Positions 18,325 to 27,171 of a stretch of DNA of 58,923 bases are shown in pieces; the stretch's first letter is position 1; each line of letters opens with the position of its first letter. This DNA comes from Tubiluchus corallicola. Lineage: Eukaryota > Priapulida > Priapulimorpha > Priapulimorphida > Tubiluchidae. A model generated the notes under the pieces. That model saw only the letters and a list, made by a program, of their open reading frames with translations. It was not told where the DNA came from and did no database searches. A program made the translations under genes and the position numbers. The DNA lies in the NCBI GenBank assembly GCA_030141605.1, contig JAQGDQ010002414.1:1-58923 (forward strand), read 5' to 3'.

Positions 18325-19596
18325 CTACTGGAAATTATTAAAAAAACTCAAGCCGTTATTAATTACTCCTATTACTGCTCCTGTAAGTTCTTGATTTAGC
18401 AATGGAGAGTTGTTGGATAGAGAATAATTGTTCTTTTCATTATAAATCCATTTGACACTGGGGTCAAAGATAGTTAAGTTTGCTACTTCTTTCTCCTTAA
18501 TTTTGGGAGTTGCCAAGTTTAAAATCTCTCTTGGTGCTGATGTTATTTTGTCTATAATTATTTCAATATGTTGCTTTCCTAATGCTGCAATACAAATGGG
18601 GAAAAGGGTTTGTATGCCTATCATGCCGAATTCGGCAAGGTCAAATTCTAACTTTTTACTTTCTTCATCTTGAGGAGAATGATCAGATATAATCACGCCA
18701 ATATCATTATTTAGAAGGCTTTTTTTTAAGTGATTTATTGTTCTGGCACTTCTTAAAGGAGGGTTGACCTTGTAATTTGTATCAAAGGTTTTTAAATGGC
18801 TATCATCAAACATTAATTGATAGGCAGCTATTCCACAAGTTACGTTTAGTGATTTTTTTTTGGCATTTTTTATTGACTGTATTGCTTTTGGAGAGGAGAC
18901 ATGTGAAAAATGCAGTCTTCCACCACTATATTCCAATAATTTTATTCCCTTGTCTACTTCCAATTCTTCTGCCATTTCAGGCATTCCTTTCATCCCTAAA
19001 ACGCTACTGTAAACACCTTCGTTCATTGTGGCATGCTCTAATAAGCTTTTATTAAAAGGTTTATTAATAAATAACGCTTTCTCCTTTTGTAGATATAGCA
19101 GTATCTTGGTTATTATTTCCGCATCATCGACATTTTTTTCGCCATCTGAAAAAGCAATAGTGTTTATAGACAACATATCTAACATTTCGGAAAGTGTTTC
19201 TCCTTTGCAATCTTTTGTAGCGGCTCCTATCGGATGCAATTGCACCAAATTTGTTGGGTTGGATGAGGTAATGAAACTTACTTCTGATTTTGTTTGAGTG
19301 ACGGGTTTAACGTTAGGAAGTAGTGCTACTTCTGTAAACCCTCCTGACATGGCTGCTTTTCTACCCGTACTTAATGTTTCTTTATGTTCCAAGCCGGGGT
19401 TACAAAAATTTGCTCCCATGTCAAACCAGCCTATAGACACCATCAAGTTTTTTCCTTTTATAATTTTTTGAGCAGCGGGCTCCTTATCACCAATATACTC
19501 TATAACCCCTTTCTTGTTAATGTAGATGTTTTTCTTTTGTAAATGGAGGCTTGATTTTTTATCTATTATTTTTGCTGACTTTATTAATATTCCCAT
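18325..19596 (-). CDS. Dihydroorotase-like amidohydrolase, probably non-catalytic
   Basis: The ATG at 19596 gives MGILIKSAKIIDKK; a longer in-frame start at 19647 overlaps a promoter box and is rejected. The fold is that of class I dihydroorotase, with HFSHVSSPKAIQSIK, NPPLRSARTI and IISDHSPQDEESK. Where active enzymes have Asp-x-His-x-His-x-Arg the sequence reads GWFDMGANFCNPGLEHKE, so the metal-binding His-x-His is lost. DHSPQ also replaces the usual DHAPH. Bacteroidota often encode such a second, degenerate copy. By analogy with PyrC' of class I aspartate transcarbamoylase complexes it may be structural. Confidence 0.8.
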   Translation of the reverse strand: MGILIKSAKIIDKKSSLHLQKKNIYINKKGVIEYIGDKEPAAQKIIKGKNLMVSIGWFDMGANFCNPGLEHKETLSTGRKAAMSGGFTEVALLPNVKPVTQTKSEVSFITSSNPTNLVQLHPIGAATKDCKGETLSEMLDMLSINTIAFSDGEKNVDDAEIITKILLYLQKEKALFINKPFNKSLLEHATMNEGVYSSVLGMKGMPEMAEELEVDKGIKLLEYSGGRLHFSHVSSPKAIQSIKNAKKKSLNVTCGIAAYQLMFDDSHLKTFDTNYKVNPPLRSARTINHLKKSLLNNDIGVIISDHSPQDEESKKLEFDLAEFGMIGIQTLFPICIAALGKQHIEIIIDKITSAPREILNLATPKIKEKEVANLTIFDPSVKWIYNEKNNYSLSNNSPLLNQELTGAVIGVINNGLSFFNNFQ

Positions 19597-19644
19597 ATAA
19601 TGCCTAATTTTATAACATAATCTTTTGCTTGATACTAAACCAAA

Positions 19645-19673
19645 CAAAGATACAAAATAGAAGCCTTATACAA
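19645..19673 (-). promoter_or_regulatory. Promoter of the dihydroorotase-like / rsmE pair
   Basis: On the minus strand TTG (19673-19671), 18 bases, then TATCTTTG (19652-19645), an exact TAnnTTTG box. It overlaps the upstream candidate start at 19647, which supports translation from 19596. Confidence 0.5.
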
Positions 19674-19805
19674 AGATGTTGAGTAGTTTTTTTACACCTA
19701 TTTTTTGGAGCAAAAAATCATTTAAAATTTGGCTTTTTATAAAAATAATAATAATTTTAACGCTTCTTTATACGAGTAATTAATGAATAATGAAGGGATA
19801 ACGTT

Positions 19806-20282
19806 ATGAAATTGTCTGATAAACACTTAATTACATTAAGTTTGTTACGAATAGCTGTTGGTTGGCATTTTTGCTATGAAGGGTTAACAAAAGTATTAAA
19901 TGCATCATGGACATCTAGGTATTATCTTTTAGAGTCAAAAGGAATATTGGCACCTACATTTATTTTTATTGGCAGCAATGACACTCTTGTCAATATATCC
20001 AACTTTATAGTTATAGCTATATTATTACTTGTTGGTATCGCCTTGATTTTGGGAGTTTTAAGCAAATACTTGGCATATATAGGAGCGTTTTTGGTGTTGA
20101 TGTTTTGGTTTTCGCATCCGCCGCTTCCTAATATGGAATATGCTTTTCCATTTGAAGGAAATTATTTTTTAGTAGATAAAAACTTGATAGAATTCTTTGC
20201 ACTTGTTTTGGTGATTTTACTCCCTACTGACACGTACATAGGAGTTTCAAGATTAGTGTGTAAAAAGAGCGTAAAAAGTTAA
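19806..20282 (+). CDS. DoxX family membrane protein
   Basis: This 158-residue protein has four predicted membrane helices (about residues 8-28, 57-80, 82-102, 127-147). The N-terminal signature LLRIAVGWHFCYEGLTKV is typical of DoxX/DoxD-like proteins. DoxX-type proteins are linked to quinone-dependent redox reactions in other bacteria; the link here is inference. Its stop is only 3 bases before the first Gfo/Idh/MocA gene, so it appears to be the first gene of the sugar-oxidation cluster. It may pass electrons from the exported oxidoreductases to the respiratory chain. Confidence 0.8.
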   Translation: MKLSDKHLITLSLLRIAVGWHFCYEGLTKVLNASWTSRYYLLESKGILAPTFIFIGSNDTLVNISNFIVIAILLLVGIALILGVLSKYLAYIGAFLVLMFWFSHPPLPNMEYAFPFEGNYFLVDKNLIEFFALVLVILLPTDTYIGVSRLVCKKSVKS

Positions 20283-20285
20283 TTC

Positions 20286-21836
20286 ATGGAAAAATTATAT
20301 GAGCGATTTTCGCGAAGAGATTGGATAAAAGGACTGGCAACCATACCAGTGTTAGGAGCTTTGGTGTATGGAGGATTGAGTAAGCATAAGCAAAACAAGA
20401 GATTAAAACAAAATGTACTTAAAGAGCTGGATATCTTTTCTGATGTTCCAACAAACCAACATAATGTAGATAAAAGCAGCAAAATCAAAATAGGAATAAT
20501 AGGATACGGAATTAGAGGAGCACAATTGATGAGAGCATTAGGGTTTGCACATCCAACATGGATAGAAGGTTTGAAAGAGGCTAATAGAAAAAATGTCCAA
20601 GACAAAAGGCATGAACAGTTTTTAGAACAAGAAAACCTCAATGTAGAGATAAAAGCGGTGTGTGATATATTTGATGTATTTGCTCAAAAGGGCATAGAAG
20701 CTGGAGCAAATTTGCATAGAGAGGGGTTGAATGGAAAATATGTAAAACAACCTATAAGATATAAAACATATAAAGAATTGATTGCTGACCCTGATATAGA
20801 CGCAGTCGTTATCGCCTCTCCGGATCATTGGCATGCTCCAATGGCAATTGAAGCAGCAAAATATGGAAAACATGTGTATATAGAAAAACCTATGACTTGG
20901 ACTGTTCCTGAAACCTATGAAATTAGAGATATTGTAGAAAAATCAGGAATAGTATTTCAACTAGGGCATCAAGGTAGACAAACAGCCAGTTATGTAAAGG
21001 CAAAAGAAATAATAGAAAAAAACGTCTTAGGAAAAATTACACTAATAGAAACTACTACCAATCGCAACACCCCTTCAGGTGCATGGCAATATGATATACA
21101 TCCTGATGCAAGCCAAAACAATATAGATTGGCAGCAGTTTTTAGGACAAGCACCATATCATCCATTTAGCTTAGAGCGATTTTTTAGGTGGAGGTGTTGG
21201 TGGGACTATAGCACAGGATTAAATGGAGATTTACTCACTCACGAATATGACGCAATAAACCAAATATTAAACTTGGGCATCCCATCCTCCGTAGCCTCCT
21301 CTGGCGGAATCTATTTTTTCAAAGACGGTAGAACAGTACCAGACGTTTTACAAGTGGCATGTGAGTTTAACGAAAAAGAACTAACCTTCCTTTATAGTGC
21401 ATCATTAGCAAGCAGCAATAAAAGAAAAAGAACAATAATGGGACATGATGCATCTATGTCATTAGGAAACACCTTATCTATACAAGCTGATAGAAATTCA
21501 ACAAGATATAAAGAGAAAATAAAAAAGGGAATTATAGACACTAAATATCCAATATATTCATATGCGCCAGGACAAAAAAATTTGGACGCTATTACCTCTG
21601 CCACAGAAAAATATTTTGCAGATAGAGGCTTGTTATTTACTTATGTACAAGGAAAAAGAGTGGACACAACCCACTTACATATGAAAGAGTGGATAAATTG
21701 CATAAGACTTAACAAACAACCAAGTTGTGATATACATCAAGGCTTTGAGGAGGCTATCGCTTCGCATATGGCAACTTTATCTTATAGAGAAAAAAGAACT
21801 ATGTTTTGGGATAAAAAAAACGAAAAAATTGTTTGA
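20286..21836 (+). CDS. Exported Gfo/Idh/MocA family oxidoreductase (first copy)
   Basis: The 516-residue product opens with a twin-arginine signal (SRRDWIKGLATIPVLGALVY). The NAD(P)-binding Rossmann domain follows: KIGIIGYGIRGAQLM at about residue 61, then DAVVIASPDHWHAPMAIEAA, then GKHVYIEKPMTW with the family Glu-Lys-Pro. The C-terminal domain has WRCWWDYSTGLNGDLLTHEYD, the typical substrate-side region. Tat export fits a protein that folds around its nicotinamide cofactor before crossing the membrane. The probable role is reversible oxidation of a sugar hydroxyl in the periplasm. Confidence 0.9.
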   Translation: MEKLYERFSRRDWIKGLATIPVLGALVYGGLSKHKQNKRLKQNVLKELDIFSDVPTNQHNVDKSSKIKIGIIGYGIRGAQLMRALGFAHPTWIEGLKEANRKNVQDKRHEQFLEQENLNVEIKAVCDIFDVFAQKGIEAGANLHREGLNGKYVKQPIRYKTYKELIADPDIDAVVIASPDHWHAPMAIEAAKYGKHVYIEKPMTWTVPETYEIRDIVEKSGIVFQLGHQGRQTASYVKAKEIIEKNVLGKITLIETTTNRNTPSGAWQYDIHPDASQNNIDWQQFLGQAPYHPFSLERFFRWRCWWDYSTGLNGDLLTHEYDAINQILNLGIPSSVASSGGIYFFKDGRTVPDVLQVACEFNEKELTFLYSASLASSNKRKRTIMGHDASMSLGNTLSIQADRNSTRYKEKIKKGIIDTKYPIYSYAPGQKNLDAITSATEKYFADRGLLFTYVQGKRVDTTHLHMKEWINCIRLNKQPSCDIHQGFEEAIASHMATLSYREKRTMFWDKKNEKIV

Positions 21837-21875
21837 TAGAACTTAAATTAATTTACAAATATAAAATTTTTACTT

Positions 21876-23399
21876 ATGGATAATAACAAAACAAACCGTA
21901 GGAACTTTCTGAAAAAGTCTGTAATGTTAGGAGCTGGTACCATAACGATGGGAGCTTCTTTTAACGCAATTTCAGGAGGAAAGAAAAATCTTGGACCACA
22001 AATTATACATAAAGGGAAAGATTACGTTCCTCCTAGTGATAAGCTAAATATTGCAGCCATTGGCTCTGGCGGTATGGGAAGCTCTAACATAAGAAATGTT
22101 AAATCGCAAAACATTGTTGGGCTTTGTGATATAGATTGGAATAGAGCTGCAAAAATATTTGGAGAATTTCCAAAAGCTAGGCAATATAAAGATTATCGTA
22201 AAATGTTAGATGAAATGAACTCTGACATTGATGCCGTTATTGTAGCAACAGCAGATCATACGCACGCATGTGCAACGTCAGCAGCTATGCGTTTAGGAAA
22301 ACATGTTTATGTCCAAAAGCCATTAACACATAGTGTCTACGAATCTCGTTTTTTAACAGAATTAGCAGCAGAAACAAAAGTAGCCACTCAAATGGGTAAC
22401 CAAGGTAACTCAGGAGAAGGCGTTAGACAGATATGTGAATGGGTATGGAATGGTGCTATAGGAGAAATTACAAAAGTAGATACGTGGACTAACAGACCAA
22501 TTTGGCCACAAGGATTAAAGAGACCTGCTAAGGGTGAGTGGGTGCCAGAACATTTAGATTGGGACCTCTTTGTTGGGCCAGCTAAAATGAGACCTTACCA
22601 CAGTGCATACACTCCATGGAACTGGAGAGGATGGTGGGATTTTGGAACAGGAGCACTAGGAGATATGGCATGTCATATATTAGATCCTTCATTCCAAGCC
22701 TTACGCCTTAAATACCCCACTGCAATAGAAGGAACTTCTACTCCTTTCAATACAGATTCTCCTCCAAATGCAGAAATAGTACGTTATCAATTCCCAGCAA
22801 GAGCAAAATATAGAAAAGTAAATATGCCTGCAGTAGAGATAGCTTGGTATGATGGTGGATTGATGCCGAAAATGCCGAAAGAATTAAAAGATGGAAAATC
22901 ATTAGATACAGGTGGAGGCTCTATATTCTATGGGAAAAAAGGAATAATAGTTTGCCGAACTTATGGTGGAAGCCCTAGATTATTCATTGGAGGAAAAGAA
23001 GTAACAAAAGATTACAAAGCACCTAAAGTACTTAGAAGAGTGCCTGAAGCAAAAAATGGCGGGCAGCATGAAATGGATTGGGTACGCGCTTGTAAAGAAA
23101 GCCCTAACAACAGAACAGAAGCAAGTTCTTATTTTGGATACTCAGGGCCACTTAATGAAATGGTTGTTATGGGAGTTGTAGCTGTAAGGTTGCAAGGATT
23201 GAAAAAACAATTAAAGTGGGATGGAAAAAACATGAAGTTTACGAACATCAGTGATACAGACACAATTAGCATCACTGCCGATGAATTTAAAGTAGTAGAT
23301 GGAGATCCTAAGTGGATGTCAAACAAATCTGAAATTAATGCTAAATCTGCTGCTGAGGAGTATATTAAACACACTTATAGAGAAGGATGGTCGCTGTAA
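21876..23399 (+). CDS. Exported Gfo/Idh/MocA family oxidoreductase (second copy)
   Basis: This 507-residue product also has a twin-arginine signal (NRRNFLKKSVMLGAGTITMG). Its Rossmann domain holds KLNIAAIGSGGMGSSNIRNV and DAVIVATADHTHACATSAA. The usual Glu-Lys-Pro is Gln-Lys-Pro here (GKHVYVQKPLTHS). The second domain has WNWRGWWDFGTGALGDMACH. It shares the family and overall plan of its neighbour but is clearly diverged, so the two may act on different substrates or in opposite directions. The gap to the next gene is 44 bases. Confidence 0.9.
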   Translation: MDNNKTNRRNFLKKSVMLGAGTITMGASFNAISGGKKNLGPQIIHKGKDYVPPSDKLNIAAIGSGGMGSSNIRNVKSQNIVGLCDIDWNRAAKIFGEFPKARQYKDYRKMLDEMNSDIDAVIVATADHTHACATSAAMRLGKHVYVQKPLTHSVYESRFLTELAAETKVATQMGNQGNSGEGVRQICEWVWNGAIGEITKVDTWTNRPIWPQGLKRPAKGEWVPEHLDWDLFVGPAKMRPYHSAYTPWNWRGWWDFGTGALGDMACHILDPSFQALRLKYPTAIEGTSTPFNTDSPPNAEIVRYQFPARAKYRKVNMPAVEIAWYDGGLMPKMPKELKDGKSLDTGGGSIFYGKKGIIVCRTYGGSPRLFIGGKEVTKDYKAPKVLRRVPEAKNGGQHEMDWVRACKESPNNRTEASSYFGYSGPLNEMVVMGVVAVRLQGLKKQLKWDGKNMKFTNISDTDTISITADEFKVVDGDPKWMSNKSEINAKSAAEEYIKHTYREGWSL

Positions 23400-23443
23400 G
23401 TGATTTGAAACTAAATTATTTATAATTATAAAATGAAAAAAAT

Positions 23444-24226
23444 ATGAAAAAAGTTTTATTAAGTGCTATTTGTTTTGTTGCAACCTTCTTATTTATTGGA
23501 TGTTGTGGAGGAAAAAAGAAAAAAGAAGGCAACGCAGAACAAGGCACTGTATTAATAAACCAACTGTCAAGCCAAGAAAAGGCAGATGGTTGGCTATTAT
23601 TGTTTGATGGAAAAACTCCTAACGGTTGGCGAGGTGTTAATAAAGATCACTTCCCTGCTGCATGGATAATTGAAGATGGAACAATAAAAATTCAAGGTTC
23701 TGGAAGAGGAGAAGCCGGAGCAAAAGATGGAGGAGATATTTTGTATGATAAAAAATACAGAAACTTTCATCTAAAATTAGAGTGGAAAGTATCAAAAGGA
23801 GGCAATAGTGGTATCTTTTATTTAGGACAAGAAATAGAAGGTAAGCCAATTTGGTATACAGCTCCAGAGATGCAAGTGCTTGACAATATAGATCATCCTG
23901 ATGCAAAAGCAGGAAAAGATGGAAACCGCCAAGCAAGTTCATTATATGACATCTACCCAGCAAACCCACAGAATGCTAAGCCAACAGGTGAGTGGAATCA
24001 AGTAGAAGTAAAAGTTTACAAAGGTTCTGTTTTTCACATCATGAACGGAGAAACTGTAGTAGAGTATCATTTATGGACAGAAAAATGGAATGAAGATGTT
24101 GCAAAAAGTAAGTTTCCAGGACTTAATCCAAACTTTCATAATGTAGCAGAAGAGGGCTATGTTGCCCTTCAAGACCACGGCGATGACGTTTGGTTTAGAA
24201 ATATAAAAATTAAAGAACTTGAATAA
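23444..24226 (+). CDS. DUF1080 lipoprotein (3-keto-disaccharide hydrolase family), copy 1
   Basis: This 260-residue protein has a lipobox (LFIGCCGG), a short Lys-rich linker, then one DUF1080 domain with a concanavalin-like fold: LLFDGKTPNGWRGV, GGDILYDKKYRNFHLKLEWK, GGNSGIFYL, MQVLDNIDHPDAKAGKDGN and LQDHGDDVWFRNIKIKEL. The family is now known for hydrolysing 3-keto-glycosides. Next to two oxidoreductases this suggests it cleaves the 3-keto sugar they make. A terminator follows at 24236. Confidence 0.88.
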   Translation: MKKVLLSAICFVATFLFIGCCGGKKKKEGNAEQGTVLINQLSSQEKADGWLLLFDGKTPNGWRGVNKDHFPAAWIIEDGTIKIQGSGRGEAGAKDGGDILYDKKYRNFHLKLEWKVSKGGNSGIFYLGQEIEGKPIWYTAPEMQVLDNIDHPDAKAGKDGNRQASSLYDIYPANPQNAKPTGEWNQVEVKVYKGSVFHIMNGETVVEYHLWTEKWNEDVAKSKFPGLNPNFHNVAEEGYVALQDHGDDVWFRNIKIKELE

Positions 24227-24235
24227 CAATTCATG

Positions 24236-24266
24236 AAAAAGCAGGGACTTTACTCCCTGCTTTTTT
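24236..24266 (+). terminator. Terminator after DUF1080 copy 1
   Basis: A GCAGGGA / TCCCTGC stem with a CTTTAC loop, flanked by A and T runs of five or six. It lies only about 19 bases before the start of the second DUF1080 gene, so it probably lowers read-through rather than ending the operon fully. Confidence 0.85.
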
Positions 24267-24284
24267 GTATTATAGAGTAGAAAT

Positions 24285-25064
24285 ATGAAAAGCATAAAGA
24301 CAATTTTAACCCTAGCCAGTTTCTTATTTATTATAAGTTTTATGGCTACAAGTTGTGGCAAGAAAAAGAAAACATCAGAAACACAACAAGAAACAAGCAA
24401 TACTTTGACAGAGAAAGAACAAAAAGAAGGATGGAAGCTATTATTTGATGGAAAAACATCTGATAACTGGAGAGGCGTACATAAATCTCATTTTCCTGCG
24501 GCATGGAAAGTAGTAGACAACACGCTTTTTATTCAAGGGAAAGCAAATAGAGACGACGTAGCAAAAGAAGACAAAGGCGATATTTTATACGACCAGAAAT
24601 TTAGTAATTTTCATTTAAAACTAGATTGGAAGGCAGGAGTTGGAGCAAATAGTGGCATATGCTACCTTTGCGAAGAAATAGATGGGAAAGGAGCTTTTTA
24701 CACAGGTCCAGAGTACCAAATTTTAGATAACGAAAATCATCCTGATGCAAAAGCAGGAAAGGATGGAAATCATAAAGCGGCCTCTTTGTATGATATTTTA
24801 CCCGCAGTACCCCAAAATGCAAAACCTGCAGGAGAATGGAACACTGCTGAAATTGTTGTATATAATGGAAAGGTTTCACATATCCAAAATGGAGTAGAGG
24901 TTGTAATGTTTGAAATGTGGACAGAAGAATGGGAAAAAATGGTTGCCGAATGTAAATTTAAAAACACAGAAAACTGGGGCAACTATAAAGAAGGATACAT
25001 TGTGCTTCAAGATCATGGCGATGATGTTTGGTTTAAAAACATTAAAATTAAAGAATTGAAATAG
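24285..25064 (+). CDS. DUF1080 lipoprotein (3-keto-disaccharide hydrolase family), copy 2
   Basis: This 259-residue paralogue of the preceding gene aligns along its full length. It has a lipobox (MATSCGKKKK), LLFDGKTSDNWRGVHKSHFP, GDILYDQKFSNFHLKLDWK, GANSGICYL, YQILDNENHPDAKAGKDGN and LQDHGDDVWFKNIKIKEL. More than half the residues look identical by eye, so it is a tandem duplicate of some age. The two may split different linkages or anomers. It has its own terminator at 25085. Confidence 0.88.
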   Translation: MKSIKTILTLASFLFIISFMATSCGKKKKTSETQQETSNTLTEKEQKEGWKLLFDGKTSDNWRGVHKSHFPAAWKVVDNTLFIQGKANRDDVAKEDKGDILYDQKFSNFHLKLDWKAGVGANSGICYLCEEIDGKGAFYTGPEYQILDNENHPDAKAGKDGNHKAASLYDILPAVPQNAKPAGEWNTAEIVVYNGKVSHIQNGVEVVMFEMWTEEWEKMVAECKFKNTENWGNYKEGYIVLQDHGDDVWFKNIKIKELK

Positions 25065-25084
25065 AATATTTAATTGTATTTCAG

Positions 25085-25117
25085 AAAAATAGGGGATGTA
25101 TATCCCCTATTTTTTTG
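25085..25117 (+). terminator. Terminator after DUF1080 copy 2
   Basis: AAAAATAGGGGAT and its complement around a 4-base loop, ending in a T run. About 155 bases separate it from the next gene, with no clear promoter match there. Confidence 0.8.
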
Positions 25118-25271
25118 TCTTTTATTTGCTTATTGTCCATTTATTTTCTTTCTTGTTAGGAAAAAATAAAAACGAATGTTCTTTTCATAAATAACATCAT
25201 AGTAAAAAATACTTTGAAAGAATTATAACAAAATAGAAAGTAACTTTAAGAAACACTTAAATTATTCCACT

Positions 25272-26171
25272 ATGCATAATAGACGAAGCTTTTTGAAACA
25301 ATTAGGCGCCTTAGTAGCAATTGTTCCATTGGGAGGAACAATGCTATCATGCACTACACAGAAAAAATTATTTTTTGAAATTTCATTAGCCGAGTGGTCT
25401 TTACATAGAGCCATTAGAAGCAAGGAAATGACGAATTTAGATTTTCCCATAAAAACAAGAACAACTTTTGATATTGGAGCTGTAGAATATGTTAGTACGC
25501 TTTTTGAAAAGCAAGATTCTACATATTTAAATGAGCTACTTAAGCGTGCAAAAGATTATAATGTGAAAAACCTTTTGATAATGGTGGATGCAGAAGGGCA
25601 TTTGGCAAATCTTGATAGTGAACAAAGAAAAATAGCTGTAGAAAATCATTATAAGTGGGTAGATGCAGCTAAATTTTTGGGGTGTCACTCTATAAGAGTA
25701 AATGCAGCGGGAAAAGGAACCCCCGAAGAAGTGTCTAAAGCAGCGATTCAAGGGCTTGGAGCATTGACAGAATATGCATCAAAAGAAAAAATAAATGTAA
25801 TAGTAGAAAATCATGGTGGTTACTCTTCTAATGGAGCATGGCTGGCAAATGTCATAAAAGTAGATAACCCATATTGTGGTACACTTCCCGATTTTGGTAA
25901 TTTTAGAATAAGCGAGGGTAATATGTATGATAGATACTTAGGAGTGGAAGAGCTAATGCCATTTGCAAAGGGAGTAAGTGCAAAAAGCCATGGCTTTGAT
26001 AAAGAAGGGAATGAAATACATACAGATTATTATAAAATGCTAAAAATTGTAAAAAAAGCAGGATATACAGGTCACATTGGAATAGAGTATGAAGGCCAAG
26101 AGCTTTCGGAAGTAGAGGGCATAAAAGCAACAAAAAGGTTATTGGAGAAAGTTGGAGCCTCATTGACATAA
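25272..26171 (+). CDS. Exported TIM-barrel sugar isomerase/epimerase-like lipoprotein
   Basis: The 299-residue product has a twin-arginine signal ([20 protein letters not shown]) that ends in a lipobox-like MLSC, so it may be a Tat-exported lipoprotein. The rest is an AP-endonuclease-2-like xylose isomerase fold: [17 protein letters not shown] with a metal-binding Glu and His, TLPDFGNF, and [16 protein letters not shown] with the late Glu. Such proteins isomerise or epimerise sugars or keto-sugars. It is 32 bases from the next, related gene. Confidence 0.85.
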   Translation: MHNRRSFLKQLGALVAIVPLGGTMLSCTTQKKLFFEISLAEWSLHRAIRSKEMTNLDFPIKTRTTFDIGAVEYVSTLFEKQDSTYLNELLKRAKDYNVKNLLIMVDAEGHLANLDSEQRKIAVENHYKWVDAAKFLGCHSIRVNAAGKGTPEEVSKAAIQGLGALTEYASKEKINVIVENHGGYSSNGAWLANVIKVDNPYCGTLPDFGNFRISEGNMYDRYLGVEELMPFAKGVSAKSHGFDKEGNEIHTDYYKMLKIVKKAGYTGHIGIEYEGQELSEVEGIKATKRLLEKVGASLT

Positions 26172-26203
26172 AATTTATAACAAACAAAAAAAATAATGTA
26201 TTT

Positions 26204-27070
26204 ATGAATTGTAATAGTAGACGCTCGTTTTTAAAGAAAACATCATTAGCTGCATTTGGTCTTATAGCAAGCCCATATTTATTATCTGCTGATGCTAAAA
26301 AACATAAAAAAGTAATAGGTTTACAGTTGTATTCTGTAAGAGACCACATAGGTAAGGACTTAGAAGGAACAATAAAAAGATTGTCCGAAATGGGCTATAA
26401 CTCTGCAGAAGCAGCAGGATATGGAGAAAGGAAGTTCTATGGCCTATCTCCAAAACAGTTTAAGGAGCTAACGGCTAAATATGGAATAAACATACATAGC
26501 TCTCATTCTATGGTAGAATTGGATCAAGCTGAAGCAACATTTGAAGATGCAGCAGAGTTAGGAATTAAATATGTTGTGCAACCAGGTATGCAACGGAGAT
26601 ATAGAAAAAGTGCAGACACATGGAAAAAAGCAGCAGCAGATTTTAACAAAATAGGTGAAATTGCTAAAAAATATAAATTAAAGTTTGGTTATCACAATCA
26701 TGCTTTTGAATATGAAGAGATAGAGGGTCAAATTCCATATGACATACTTTTAAAGAATACTGATCCAAACTTAGTATGTTTTGAAATGGACATGTATTGG
26801 ACAGTAAAAGGAGGGCATCAACCTATTAATTACTTTAAAAAATATCCAAATAGATTTGAGTTATGGCATGTGAAAGATATGGCCGATAGTCCTGAAAAAG
26901 AGTATACAGAAGTGGGAAATGGTGTGATTAACTTTGCAGAAATATTTGCGATGAAAAAACAAGCAGGTATGAAATACTTTTTTGTTGAATTAGATAAAAG
27001 CAAGGGCGATTCTCTTGATAGTATGAAAATCTCTTGTGACTATCTCTCAGCAGCCTCTTTTGTAAAGTAA
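26204..27070 (+). CDS. Exported TIM-barrel sugar isomerase/epimerase-like protein
   Basis: The 288-residue product has a twin-arginine signal (SRRSFLKKTSLAAFGLIASP) without a lipobox. Its xylose-isomerase-like barrel has QLYSVRDHIGKDLEGTIKRL at the N-terminus, KFGYHNHAFEYEEI, FEMDMYWTVKGG, RFELWHVKDMADSP and YFFVELDKSKGDSLDSM, which supply the acidic and histidine metal ligands. It is the last gene of the cluster and is followed by a terminator at 27094. It is related to, but well diverged from, the gene before it. Confidence 0.87.
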   Translation: MNCNSRRSFLKKTSLAAFGLIASPYLLSADAKKHKKVIGLQLYSVRDHIGKDLEGTIKRLSEMGYNSAEAAGYGERKFYGLSPKQFKELTAKYGINIHSSHSMVELDQAEATFEDAAELGIKYVVQPGMQRRYRKSADTWKKAAADFNKIGEIAKKYKLKFGYHNHAFEYEEIEGQIPYDILLKNTDPNLVCFEMDMYWTVKGGHQPINYFKKYPNRFELWHVKDMADSPEKEYTEVGNGVINFAEIFAMKKQAGMKYFFVELDKSKGDSLDSMKISCDYLSAASFVK

Positions 27071-27093
27071 ATTATAGGCAGATACAAGTTTAG

Positions 27094-27143
27094 GCGCTTT
27101 TTAAAGAAAATAGATGCTTTATTTCCTTTAAAAAGCGTTTTTT
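27094..27143 (+). terminator. Terminator of the sugar-oxidation cluster
   Basis: CGCTTTTTAAAG on the left pairs with CTTTAAAAAGCG on the right around a loop of about 16-18 bases, followed by a run of seven T. Confidence 0.75.
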
Positions 27144-27171
27144 TGTTATTTTGCAGTTTCAATTTTCTTTG
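27143..27171 (+). promoter_or_regulatory. Candidate promoter of the WG-repeat gene
   Basis: TTG at 27143-27145 and TTTCTTTG at 27164-27171 are 18 bases apart; the second box has one mismatch. It overlaps the tail of the preceding terminator and rules out a TTG start at 27151. Confidence 0.35.

Noticed and set aside
19597-19647. Longer N-terminus of the dihydroorotase-like protein
   Set aside because: The start at 19647 lies inside a good promoter box, and the family sequence begins at 19596.
19597-19805. Possible RNA gene in the 209-base gap before DoxX
   Set aside because: The gap is AT-rich with no cloverleaf or stable stem beyond what chance gives; only the minus-strand promoter was kept.
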